Shown: one piece after another, positions 1 through 8,781 of the stretch
Layout: each line of letters opens with the position of its first letter
How positions within the stretch are numbered: position 1 is the stretch's first letter
Source: Glomus cerebriforme
Taxonomy: Eukaryota > Glomeromycota > Glomeromycetes > Glomerales > Glomeraceae
NCBI GenBank assembly: GCA_003550305.1
Contig: QKYT01000880.1
Span: 16,337-38,158 of the forward strand
Direction: 5' to 3'
DNA length: 21,822 bases
Made by a program: the position numbers and the translations under genes
Notes under the pieces: generated by a model
Seen by the model: the letters and a program-made list of their open reading frames with translations, nothing else
What the model was told of the DNA's origin: nothing
Database searches by the model: none

Positions 1-63
1 CTCTAATAAATCTTTTCGTTATTAAATGATTTACTAATTTATAATATTAGCCAAAATTAGTTA

Positions 64-81
64 TAATTCTGGCCAGAATTA
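64..81. repeat. 18-bp perfect palindrome
   Basis: The 18 bases TAATTCTGGCCAGAATTA are identical to their own reverse complement, centred on GGCC. A related but unpaired CCAAAATTA lies just upstream. It could be a hairpin or the core of a dispersed repeat. No function can be assigned. Confidence 0.7.
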
Positions 82-99
82 ACTTTAAATCATGTNATC

Positions 100-153
100 T
101 GTCCAAAACCTGTCCATTGAAAAAAGGTTTTGNTTTTGGACAGGTTTTGGACA
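100..153. repeat. Inverted repeat of a TGTCCAAAACC motif
   Basis: TGTCCAAAACCTGTCC at 100-115 is exactly reverse-complemented at 138-153, with a 22-bp spacer. Shorter copies of the motif (GGACAAATGTCCAAAAC) follow to about 177, and three undetermined bases sit in or beside the repeat. This looks like a dispersed foldback repeat. The undetermined bases suggest that near-identical copies were collapsed in assembly. Confidence 0.6.
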
Positions 154-179
154 NGNTTTTGGACAAATGTCCAAAACGT

Positions 180-1410
180 CAATTTGTCCAATTGCCCAAC
201 ACTGCTATAATGGTTGATTTAACAAATAAAACAAAAATAAGAGTAGATTTGGAATATAAAAGGTAGAACAAAAAACTAATTTATTATAATAAATTTTATA
301 TATTTACCTACCATTATTGTTTATTTAGTTGGAAGGTTTTTACTTCTGGTTGGGCTTTATAGTAACATCAAAAAATTAAAGAATCAGTAAAATAAATTTC
401 TGTGCATATCAAATAGCTTCCAGAAATAATATTTTATGTAAAAACTGCTAATCCAAAAAAAAATTGACAGCTGCAAAAATGTGAAGTAAATTGATGCAGT
501 GAGTGCAAAAAGGAAAAATAAAAGAGGAGGAAGTACCAAATGAATCTACTAGTGGCAACTGAATTACTTCTTTTTCACGAGGTTAGAAGTATGTAATAGC
601 ACTTCAGAGTTTAGACAATTGAAGCAGAGTATACTTTAGCAGAAGGGTCTTAAGAACGTCATAAAAGATAAATTTTATTCATTTTTGATGTAAAAAATAA
701 GATAAAATACAATAAAATTTGAAATTCTATTATATTTGATATGTAAAATCTGACACACGTACATAGTAAAGTTATTATTTTACATATGAACTAATGATTT
801 TTTTTACAAATTTGTGTTCTTTGGGTATTATTTAGTATATTATATGACTTTTGTTTAAAGTTTGTGTATCACTCCCAAATTTTCTTGTTTAACGTTTTCT
901 GTACTAATCATAAATCATAAAATTTTAGCATCTTTTTTATATATAAAATCATGCCAATCTTAGCTGAATTGGCAATTAAGTTTACTATCTAACCATAAAT
1001 TACTATTATTTAAAGTACTAATATACCCATCCTTTCTCATAAAACTCTTGAACTATAACTTTCTTAATATTTCTATCTAATCCTCAAATATTTATTGCTA
1101 TATAAAGACACATTTCTTCTAAGTTAAAATTTTTTTTAGCCTTAATTTTATCAAAAATTTTCTTGAATTGAGTTCAAATAGTTAAGCTAATACTCTTGAA
1201 TATTATTGGACCTAAACTAGTTGAACTTTTGAATAATATTTCAAATAGTTCAATACACTTTGTTAGTCAGTTTTGACTGGCTAATTTCTTCTAACAATTG
1301 TATAATATTAAATTAATCTGTTTTAAAGAGTATCAATAGGAGCATTAACTGATGAAGATAAAAATATTACAGCAGACTTCTTCAATATTATTGACTATTA
1401 ATAAAATTCT
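180..1410. other. AT-rich stretch without a recognisable gene
   Basis: I see no frame longer than a few dozen codons, no splice-like structure that joins frames, and no RNA gene. A short direct repeat TTCAAATAGTT occurs twice between about 1170 and 1250, and an imperfect hairpin (TTAGTCAG/CTGGCTAA) lies near 1263-1284. Otherwise there is nothing to annotate. Confidence 0.5.
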
Positions 1411-1702
1411 CTATATTTCAGAGGCATAGCCAGCATCACATAAATTAATTGCTTTGATTTTTGTAATAAGTTTACTATTAATTTTGGTATTAATTTTGCT
1501 AAACTCTGCAGTAAAAGAAGAATTAATTTTGGATAAGTGTATGGTAAATCCATTAGAAATTTCAGTATTGAGTTTTGCAGTAAGTTTACTATTAATTTTA
1601 GAAAAGATTCTCTCGATTTTCACAGTAATAGTTATATTAATTTTTGCATTAAGTTTATTGGTCATTTTAGTGATATGTATGAAGAATTCATTAAAAAATT
1701 AG
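1411..1702. repeat. Degenerate internal repeat with frames open on both strands
   Basis: The 19-mer TAAGTTTACTATTAATTTT occurs at 1467-1485 and again at 1581-1599, with a weaker copy near 1650. The repetition keeps frames open on both strands. The minus-strand frame (ATG at 1665, stop TAG at 1411-1413, 84 codons) is rich in Lys, Ile, Asn, Thr and Ser with repeated KIN/KLN-type motifs. The plus-strand frame is hydrophobic, as expected for its antisense. I recognise no family. A low-complexity minus-strand gene fragment is possible, but a non-coding degenerate tandem repeat explains the data as well. Confidence 0.4.
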
Positions 1703-3162
1703 TTTTAATAATATATAATATACTACTGAAGAATAAGAGAATAAAAAATGTGAAATCAGTATACCATCCTAATAAGAAAAATATATACTAAAAATCTGAA
1801 ATATACTGAAAATATACTGAATATTAAGGATATTTAAATATGTATTTAAGTATTTTGTAAGCATTATATAAATATATTTCTTATAAACTATTGGTTAATT
1901 TGGTTTATACAGACTCAAAAAAGTGAAAAGCTTTCCTTGTTATGGCTTATTACAAGTTTTTAATACTTTACAAATGATAATACATTGCCTTTTATATTGG
2001 AAATTAAATTGTTAAAATTATTGAGATTTGAGAACGAATACTCTATTAATGCTAATTAAATCTTTGAAAATAGGTTTTAAAATTTTATTTTAATAGTTAC
2101 AATAGAATAGGCATAATAGAATTACTACTGAAATTACTAATCTTAAAGAATTATTAGTATTTATAATAATACTCAATATACTAATATTTCAATTTTATAT
2201 ATTATTACATAATAAATTTGATTTATAATAGATTAAAAATGCATAAACTTTACTAACTTCATTATTTTCTCAGCTTTTGGTAATACGTTTTATAATCTGT
2301 AAATAAACTGAATTTTTAAAGTATATAATAAATCAAAATAATCATTTTCTTTGTTATTTTTATTATCTTTATTATCTTTATTTTCTTTAATAATATAAGT
2401 ACTATTATTATATTCTTTAACCTTAATAAAATAAAAAAAAAAGTAATTAATATAACTAAAAAATAATAAAAAGAATTTTAAAAAATTTAAAATTTTATTA
2501 TTTGCATCTAAATAACAATCATTCATATAATTATTATCTATTGTCATTAACTTCTTCTTAACTGGATCTATTAATTAACAGATTATAGTCCTTCTGGACT
2601 AATTCAGGCTGATTTTTAATTAACAAAAAGTAATCTTTTCTGAGGGTAAAAGTTATAACCAATAACTTATCTGAAGAAAAAGAGAAAATTTTAAAGTTGT
2701 AAATCATGAAACACCGCTAATTTCTCGCTTTTTTTTATAATAATTTAAAATAATTAAAAACTTATTTTTAGATATTTTTTCATATTCTTTATTTATTTTA
2801 TGATATAAGTGCAGAAGTCCATTTATTATTAATAAAAATTAAAAATAAATAAATTTAAAATTTTTCTTTTATTTATTGATTAGATGCATTAATATAAAAA
2901 AATAAACATAGTTCGCACTTTTACTAAATTGATTAATTCATTAAAAACTAATTAAGTATGATATTAACTGTAGTAATTAGTAATTCACAAATACAGTAAC
3001 TAGAAGTTGTAGTTTACGGAGGGACTTCGTTAACTTTTAAATGCATATCTGAAATCTGTACCAGGTTTATGACACAGCTAATACTAATATGACATAACAA
3101 AAAATCATAAAATGAAAATTTTTTATATTAACATATAATCTTTAAAGGTTATTAAATATACT
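1703..3162. other. AT-rich stretch without a convincing gene
   Basis: A minus-strand frame of 85 codons (2290-2547) exists but consists of Asn/Lys/Asp runs from a TTTATTATC-like microsatellite (about 2350-2400) and a Phe/Tyr-rich A/T tract. It has no recognisable domain. No RNA gene, terminal repeats or splice pattern are seen in the rest. Confidence 0.45.
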
Positions 3163-3368
3163 AATTTTGACTGCTCTGCAAGTTTACTTAAAGTGTTAAA
3201 AGCAGAAATATCATTATTGACTTATTTGATGAAAATTTTATTTTCATCAAATCTATTTTTAAAAATAATTGATAAAGATGATAAAATCAATCATTTATAT
3301 ATAAAGTTAAAAATGGTATTTTAAACCTTCTTCCAAAGTGTAAGTAAACTTGTAGAACAATCAAAATT
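3163..3368. mobile_element. Small MITE-like element with 28-bp inverted ends
   Basis: The 28 bases at 3163-3190 pair with the reverse complement of 3341-3368. They match at 25 of 28 positions, and all three differences are transitions (C/T, C/T, G/A). The 206-bp unit has no coding potential and contains a perfect palindrome in its centre. I could not define a clean target-site duplication (both flanks contain ATATAC-like sequence), so the outer limits and superfamily are uncertain. A non-autonomous DNA transposon is the best reading. Confidence 0.55.
3224..3252. repeat. Perfect hairpin, 13-bp arms and 3-nt loop
   Basis: ATTTGATGAAAAT at 3224-3236 is exactly reverse-complemented at 3240-3252 around a TTT loop. 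It lies inside the MITE-like unit and probably reflects its foldback structure. There is no following T-run that would suggest a terminator. Confidence 0.7.
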
Positions 3369-3761
3369 ATATATACAATAAAAATTTAAAAGTTTTATGA
3401 CAAAGAAAAAAATTATGTATTTTTTTTGAAAAATTATTATGCCATAAATCTAATACAGATTTCAAATATGCTATTTGGTTGTGGTTTGATGTGTCTAAGT
3501 CTGATCATTGATAAATCTCTTATTTTTTTCTTCATATTATTATGTATTATTTTCGCCAAACATATATAAAAAGTAAAATGCAATTATTTTCTGAATGTTT
3601 TGATGCCATAGTAAGAAAAAATGCAGAAATGATCTTTTTTTTTTTGACAGTCTTTATAGCTTAACTTGCCATTTGTGAAAATATATAGCTTTTTGAAAGC
3701 AATTGAAGAAACCTTTACTTAAAAATTTCTTGGATTTTCATTTACAAAAAGGTGATTTGGA

Positions 3762-3878
3762 ATGAGAGGAAACAGAGTACAGTCAATACAAGAGTGAACT
3801 AAACACATTATTCTCAAATATCATGCTGAAGTACCAGAAATTAGGAAAGAAGTGCAACAGATGTTAAGAAATTTTCAG
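3762..3878 (+). pseudogene. Broken exon-like frame ending at a splice donor
   Basis: From ATG 3762 the frame reads 11 codons, meets TGA at 3795, then stays open for 27 codons ending MQQMLRNFQ-like just before CAG|GTAAAT, a good fungal 5' splice site at 3879. The segment after the stop is charged (KHIILKYHAEVPEIRKEV), unlike the low-complexity frames nearby, which is why I list it as a former exon. CGA-to-TGA would explain the stop, but that is inference. No family recognised. The following sequence is repeat DNA, so no partner exon can be assigned securely. Confidence 0.35.
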
Positions 3879-3908
3879 GTAAATATGTTTTATTTAGATT
3901 ATACTATC

Positions 3909-4133
3909 ACTGACTATCCTGCTGGTTATATACTGGCAGTAAGAAAGATTACGTGCTTGTTAGTGAGCAATATTGTAAATAATATGTTCATATCTGTATT
4001 CACTAACTATCCTACTGGGCACGTGCTAGCAGTGGAAAAGGTTGCATACTTGTTAGTTAGTGTACAGTGTCAGTAGACTACTTTGTAAGTTACGTGTTCA
4101 TAGAAAAAAGATTGTGTATTTATCAATTAGTTG
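3909..4133 (+). repeat. 92-bp tandem repeat, three decaying copies
   Basis: About 60 conserved bases beginning ACT(G/A)ACTATCCT occur at 3909-3968 and again at 4001-4060, a 92-bp step. A third, strongly decayed copy (ACGTG...GATTGTGTATTTATCAATTAGTT) lies at about 4069-4133. A 74-codon frame runs through the first two copies because few stops fall in the unit, but 92 is not a multiple of three, so the copies are read in different frames. A coding role is unlikely. Confidence 0.55.
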
Positions 4134-4505
4134 TGTTTCTAGAGTTTTGTCACATTTTCTTTACATACGAAATGATTATTAATTATTATTTAATTTAATC
4201 TTTGTAAGAACAAAAAAAATTAAAGAAAGTAAATAATTTTTGGGATTTGTAGGCTAAACAACAAAACATTCATGTGAATCTTAAATTGGTTAAAAAAAAG
4301 GGAGTTACTTAAGAAGGAATAAGTAAGTTTTTTTGAAATAAGTAATTTTTGCATTTTTTACACTTTTTATACCTTCTAACAATATTGTTTAAATGAAGGA
4401 CAAACCGAGGGATCAGATTTATTTTGAACAGATTAGTATATTATCTCTATGTCTAATCTTGTAGTTATAATGCTTAAAAGCTCATTCTATTTTAGACCTA
4501 GCATG
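4134..4505. other. AT-rich spacer without a gene
   Basis: No open frame of note. A pyrimidine-rich CTATTTTAG at about 4488-4496 resembles a 3' splice site immediately upstream of the hAT-like insertion. Confidence 0.35.
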
Positions 4506-4513
4506 TTTTAGAT
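4506..4513. repeat. Left target-site duplication TTTTAGAT
   Basis: These eight bases abut the left end of the hAT-like element and are repeated exactly at 6294-6301 on its right side. Eight base pairs is the usual duplication length for hAT-superfamily insertion. Confidence 0.8.
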
Positions 4514-4522
4514 TAGAGGTAT

Positions 4523-4680
4523 CCGGTCAATTCAGATATCTGGTTATCCATCCAAAAATTGGCCAGATTCAGGTTAATCCATTTGTACTACCAGATTAAC
4601 CGGATGGTTTAACAGATATTCAGTTAATCTGATGATTCATTTATATCACTGGATTTACTAGATTCACCAGATTTTTTATA
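4523..4680. repeat. Left subterminal CAGATT-rich domain of the hAT-like element
   Basis: The motif family CCAGATT/CAGATA/ATCTGG and TTAATC occurs repeatedly in both orientations here and again in the right end. Clustered short motifs inside the termini are where hAT transposases usually bind. That role is inferred by analogy, not shown. Confidence 0.5.
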
Positions 4681-4694
4681 AAACTTTATATACT

Positions 4695-6105
4695 GTAATT
4701 GAAGGTAGGTGAAGAGTCACTCCTACAAAAAAAAAGAATATTAATAATGTTCTTGTATTGAATTTTAATAAAAAAATACTTCACTATCTCCTTTTACCTT
4801 ATTTACCTCCAGGAGATGAACCAAAGAGTTCGTTCCTACAAAAAAGAAAAAAAAAGAATGTTAGCAACATTCTTGTATTAAAATTTAATATCCCTCCCCT
4901 TCAATTACCTTTAGGAGCTGAACTGAAGAGTTTGTTCTTACAAAAAAGAAAAAAAAAGAACGTTAACAACATTCTTGTATTAAAATTTAATACCCCTCCC
5001 CTTCAATTACCTCCAGGAGCTGAGCCGAAGAGTTTGTTCCTACAAAAAAAAAAAAAAAAGAATATTAACAATGTTTTTGTATTAAAATTTAATACCCCTC
5101 CTCTTCAATTACCTCCAGGAGCTGAGCCGAAGAGTTCGTTCTTACAAAAAAGAAAAAAAAAGAACGTTAGTAATGTTCTTGTATTAAAATTTAATACCCT
5201 TCCCTTTCAATTATCTCCAGGAGCTGAGCCAAAGTGTTCATTCCTACAAAAAAGAAAAAAAAAGAATGTTAACAACGTTCTTGTATTAAAATTTAATACC
5301 CCTCCCCTTTAATTACCTCCAGGAGCTAAGCCAAAGTGTTCATTCCTATAAAAAAGAAAAAAAAAGAATATTAATAATGTTTTTGTATTAAAATTTAATA
5401 TCCCTCCCCTTCAATTACCTCCAGGAGCTGAGCCGAAATGTTCTTTTCTATAAAAAAGAAAAAAAAGAACATTAACAACGTTCTTGTATTAAAGTTTAAT
5501 AAAACGTCATCTTCAATTACTTTCAGGAGTCAAGCTGAAGAGTTCGTTCCTATAAAAATGAAAAAAAAGAATGTTAGCAACATTCTTATATTAAAATTTA
5601 ATATCTCTTCTCTTCAATTTCCTCTAGGAGCTGAGCTGAAGAGTTTGTTTCTACAAAAATTAATAAAAAAGAATGTTAACAATATTTTTGTATTAAAATT
5701 TAATATCCCTCTCCTTTAATTACCTTTAGAAGCCAAGCCAAAAAGTTCATTCCTACAAAAATTAATAAAAAATAATATTAATAAATGTTCTTGTATAATA
5801 AAATAAAAAAAAATGTCACCCTACTTCCTTTTTACCCCATTTACCTTCAGGAGCTGAGCTGAAAAGTTCATTTTACAAAAAAGAATAAAAAAGAATGTTA
5901 ATAAACGTTCTTGTATAATAAAATAAAAAAATGTCACCCTATTACCCCTTTTATCCCATTTACCTCCAGGAGCTGAGCCAAAGAGTTCGTTCCTATAAAA
6001 AAGAATAAAAAAGAATGTTAATAAACATTCTTATGTATTAAAATAAAAAAACGCCTCCAGGAATTTTCGTCCTTACAAAAAAAAATAAAAAAAAATAAAA
6101 AAAAA
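4695..6105 (+). repeat. About 14 units of a 102-bp satellite
   Basis: Counting the AGGAGCTGAG landmark, units recur at 4811, 4913, 5015, 5117, 5219, 5321, 5423, 5525, 5626 and 5728 (steps of 102, once 101), then 5849 and 5968 (steps of 121 and 119) and a truncated unit at 6059. A degraded unit precedes the first landmark. Each unit holds an A-run, a hairpin with arms AAGAACGTT and AACGTTCTT around AAC, a C/T-rich tract ending CTCCAG, and GAGCTGAGCCGAAGAG. Because 102 is a multiple of three, some frames stay open (184 codons at 4758-5312) and give a Lys-rich 34-residue peptide repeat. I regard that as a by-product of the period. Units differ mainly by transitions, often TTCGTT/TTTGTT/TTCATT. 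Confidence 0.85.
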
Positions 6106-6284
6106 TATCAGATTTAACCAGATTATCTGATCAATCTGATTAATCTGGTCATCTGTGTAATATTCAATCAATCCAGTGTTATCTAACAGATTCATCTGGA
6201 TTACCCAAAATCCATTTATTTCTTAATCCAGATTATCCAATCTATTCAAAAATGGATGACGAATTGAATGGATTTCACTGGAAT
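6106..6284. repeat. Right subterminal CAGATT-rich domain of the hAT-like element
   Basis: Roughly the inverted counterpart of the left end: ACCAGATTATCTG, AATCTGGTCATCTG, CAGATTCATCTGG and TAATCCAGATTATCC cluster here. Similarity to the left end is in motif content and in the terminal 9 bp, and less so base by base. Confidence 0.5.
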
Positions 6285-6293
6285 ATACCTCTA

Positions 6294-6301
6294 TTTTAGA
6301 T
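6294..6301. repeat. Right target-site duplication TTTTAGAT
   Basis: Exact copy of 4506-4513. Joining the flanks across the element restores one continuous TTTTAGATGTATC. Confidence 0.8.
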
Positions 6302-6831
6302 GTATCAATAAAGATCCAGAATCAGTATTTTTTGATACAAAAAATGTTTACCAGAAAGTGCTTATTAGATGAGTTTAGTGAGTGTACCTATAAGGAGTCA
6401 GTAATGATCAGTTCTTCAAAGTTGATTAATTACATGACTTTTTTTTTGATTTAATATATTGTCTTGTTTGTATTTACAAACTTTGTGTGATTTTATCTAA
6501 TATACTGCCATAATTAAAAGCAATGTCAAATTAGACACAAAAATTTAAAGGTGTGTATTTTTTACTAGAAGTTATATAAATTAACAAAATATTAGCTGCC
6601 AATTTATTTTAATGTTATCCCATGTATTTCTGTAGGATGAGATCGAATGACAAATTGAACAAGATATTTTCAAGTAATAGCTTTCAGACAATTGATAAAT
6701 AAAAAAGGATGTTTACATTATATTATTTAACTAATAATATAATTGTGACCTGATTTTTTAATATCAATTATCCTAGTAGCAAAGTAACTTCAGATGTAAT
6801 AACAACTAAACATTACTCAATAAGTAAATAA
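6302..6831. other. AT-rich stretch, possibly holding part of an interrupted exon
   Basis: Right after the hAT-like element a frame (CINKDPESVFFDTKNVYQ...) is open for about 20 codons to a TGA near 6370. It can be joined through the duplicated target site to a few codons on the left side. The rest, to 6831, shows no gene, repeat family or RNA. Confidence 0.3.
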
Positions 6832-7094
6832 TTCATTCTATAAAAATATAAATCTTAGCTAATTCATCTTCTATAAAAATACCCTTATTCAAAAAGTTTA
6901 TATTATTCAAATCTATTATAAAAGAGTAAAAAAGACTTTTGATGAAATGAAATGTCATTATAATAATGTAAATAACATGAATAAATATAAACTTACTGTT
7001 CCTGAATGCATTTCAATCCAAAGTTATATAAAGCATCTTCAACAACAATTCCAGTACTTAGCACCAGTGATATGTTTTCAATTAGGATTTACTA
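6832..7094 (-). pseudogene. Decayed paralogue B of the minus-strand gene pair
   Basis: Read on the minus strand, an exon-like block ending at 6997 encodes a motif LSTGIVVEDALYNFG and stops at CA|GTAAGT. After a 61-bp intron (6996-6936) a second block starting at 6935 encodes YSFIIDLNNINFLN and an acidic helix-like end before TGA near 6832. Both blocks align, with the same intron position and phase, to copy A just upstream (LSSGRVIEDLLFNY..., then HSFIINCNDQSIRGLFN). Two stops in frame upstream of 7090 and the short remnant show that it is broken. It resembles a multigene family I associate with Rhizophagus, of unknown function. The resemblance to copy A is seen in this window; the family link is from memory. 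Confidence 0.6.
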
Positions 7095-7149
7095 ATAAAT
7101 GTCGCAATGCCATAATCCATAACTATATTGCAATTACTATATTTTAATA

Positions 7150-8090
7150 TATATTCGCAATCTGCAACTTTTAAAAAATAGTTGAGAATATACCATAACT
7201 TAGCATCTATTTTTTTGAAATTTTCATGCTTTGTTCATTATAATTAAGATCATCACCATTGCTTTTAGCATCCTTTCAATTGTCAGTTGAATCAGCCTAA
7301 ACAAGAATCACAATTATTCAGAACATTATCAATCTGACATATATAATGTTATTATTGCCTTACGTAATTCTCTCAGGTTTTATTTTTGTATTTGGCTATT
7401 TCTTCTGCAATATTAGATGAAATATTAGAAATGCCTAACCGATCATCAGTCAGTTCTTTACATTCTTCATTATTGAACAACCCTCTAATACTTTGATCAT
7501 TACAATTTATGATAAAAGAATGCACATGACTAAAAAATATAAAAGATATACAGTATTAGTGTTAGAATTATAAAAAAAAGCTAATAAGTTTTTTGAATAC
7601 TTACTCTTCATAATTTTTGTTCTTTATGTAATTAAAAAGTAAATCTTCAATTACTCTACCAGAACTTAATTTAATTTTGTTGTTTCTGGTATTTTTTTCA
7701 AATGATTGATAAAATGCTTCTTTATTAACTTTAGCATAGATATCTTTATCAATGTCATCATTATTTTTATTCTCATGATCTTTACCTTTATTCTATTCAA
7801 TATTATTTTTTGAAGATATTTTTTCTTCATTACTATCATTCATTTCATATTCATCTTGCACTTTCAGCCTGTTCTTTCACTAAATAAATATGCAATAGTA
7901 AAAAAAATTTTGAGATTTTTACAAATTATTTATCATTTGCAAGTTGATTTATACTAACCTTTCTGATATTAGTTATAGTATACTTGGTATGATTCTCTTC
8001 ATCTTAAGGTTGGATGTGCATTACTGATCTTGAATTAGATGGATCGGTTGAAGTGAAAGACTTTACTAAAATAGCTGGGATGTAGGACAT
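7150..8090 (-). pseudogene. Decayed paralogue A of the minus-strand gene pair
   Basis: A candidate start is ATG at 8090. Exon 1 reads to about 7965 (...TITNIRK) and ends at a GTTAGT donor. An intron ends TTTATTTAG, and exon 2 (about 7880-7605) encodes a charged Asn/Glu/Lys/Asp-rich region followed by KIKLSSGRVIEDLLFNY. A GTAAGT donor gives a 75-bp intron (7604-7530), and exon 3 starts at 7529 with HVHSFIINCNDQSIRGLFN. A missing base near 7375 shifts the frame into LRELRKAIITLYMSD. Further blocks to about 7150 include DAKLWYILNYFLKV after another frameshift. In-frame stops lie near 8003, at the exon 1/2 junction, and in the acidic region. No catalytic motif seen; function unknown. Exons downstream of 7375 are tentative. 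Confidence 0.55.
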
Positions 8091-8099
8091 GACCAAGTG

Positions 8100-8430
8100 A
8101 AGGACTCTTCTTCTTCAAATGTAATGGTTCTTATTTATATATATTCTAAAGATGAGAAAAAGTTTTTATTGTGAACCATACACTTTGAAAATACAGCTAC
8201 TTTAGGAAGCTCATTCTCTGCCCAGTGATTAATTTACCTGCTTAATTAATACCTGATACTAATGTCAGTACTCTACGGTACTAATACTCTCCATTATAAC
8301 AATTATCATCATAATATTTAACACATTATTTAAATTTACTTTCTAAGAAAGAAATTGGTCTATATAATTTAGTATTCAGTATTTGAAGAATTATATAGAG
8401 CTCATAATCTGATTATTGTTTAGTGTTCCA
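8100..8430. other. Gene-free stretch upstream of pseudogene A
   Basis: This is the 5' side of the minus-strand pseudogene. No clear promoter element, RNA gene or long frame is visible. Short imperfect duplications such as TACCTGATACTAATGTCAGTACTC/TACGGTACTAATACTC occur near 8250-8290. Confidence 0.35.
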
Positions 8431-8435
8431 CATAA

Positions 8436-8615
8436 ATTGAATTGAATTGAATTGAATTGAATTGAATTGAATTAGATTCAAATTCGATTTGATCAAATCA
8501 TGAATTATTTAAATTTGATTTAAAATTTGAACAAATCAAATTAAATCAATTCAGATTCGATTCAGATTTAATTTGAATTTGATTTGATTTGATTTGATTT
8601 AATTTAATTTAATTT
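8436..8615. repeat. Pentanucleotide microsatellites (ATTGA)n and (GATTT)n/(AATTT)n
   Basis: Seven uninterrupted ATTGA units occupy 8436-8470. After a zone of AAATTTGATT/AATCAAATT-like words come four GATTT units (8581-8600) and three AATTT units (8601-8615). The two ends are partly complementary, so the block can fold on itself. It is simple-sequence DNA beside the MITE-like element. Confidence 0.75.
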
Positions 8616-8626
8616 AAATGCATTAT

Positions 8627-8777
8627 TGTTGTAGCCCAAATCGACTTATGTCCCAAATCAACCCATCGGCCTAAATTAGGAAAGTATCGTTGATACTGTC
8701 TTAAGGCATTATTGTAATGGACTGATAATTTAGGCCGATGGGTTGATTTGGGATATGGTAAAGTTTGGACTACAACA
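8627..8777. mobile_element. MITE-like inverted repeat element, about 151 bp
   Basis: TGTTGTAG at the left end is inverted as CTACAACA at the right, and a perfect 28-bp inverted repeat (8651-8678 against 8726-8753, containing CAACCCATCGGCC) lies inside. TTAT flanks both sides (8623-8626, 8778-8781) and could be a 4-bp target duplication. CATTAT also occurs on both sides, so the exact boundary is ambiguous. No coding capacity. Superfamily not assigned. Confidence 0.6.
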
Positions 8778-8781
8778 TTAT

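Larger units (their letters stand above)
4514..6293. mobile_element. Non-autonomous hAT-like transposon carrying a satellite array
   Basis: The 1,780-bp unit is bounded by the exact 8-bp direct repeat TTTTAGAT (4506-4513 and 6294-6301). It starts TAGAGGTAT and ends with the inverse ATACCTCTA. TAGAG fits the hAT terminal consensus (C/T-A-A/G-N-G), and 8-bp duplications are typical of that superfamily. Both ends carry about 170-190 bp rich in CCAGATT, CAGATT and ATCTGG motifs, reminiscent of subterminal transposase-binding repeats. The middle is a 102-bp satellite. No transposase is encoded, so movement would need an enzyme supplied elsewhere. The exact TSD suggests a fairly recent insertion. 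The superfamily call rests on TSD length and terminal bases only. Confidence 0.75.

Noticed and set aside
541..595. Small frame from ATG 541 (MNLLVATELLLFHEV)
   Set aside because: Only 18 codons, no splice partner or homology that I recognise.
2290..2547. Minus-strand 85-codon frame
   Set aside because: Asn/Lys/Asp and Phe runs from a microsatellite; no recognisable motif.
4758..5719. Frames of 184 and 93 codons as a Lys-rich repeat protein
   Set aside because: They lie inside a transposon-borne satellite whose 102-bp period alone keeps the frame open; no start context, domain or coding constraint is seen.
4695..6105. CRISPR-like array of regular repeats
   Set aside because: Units are contiguous 102-bp satellites without unique spacers, inside a eukaryotic transposon.
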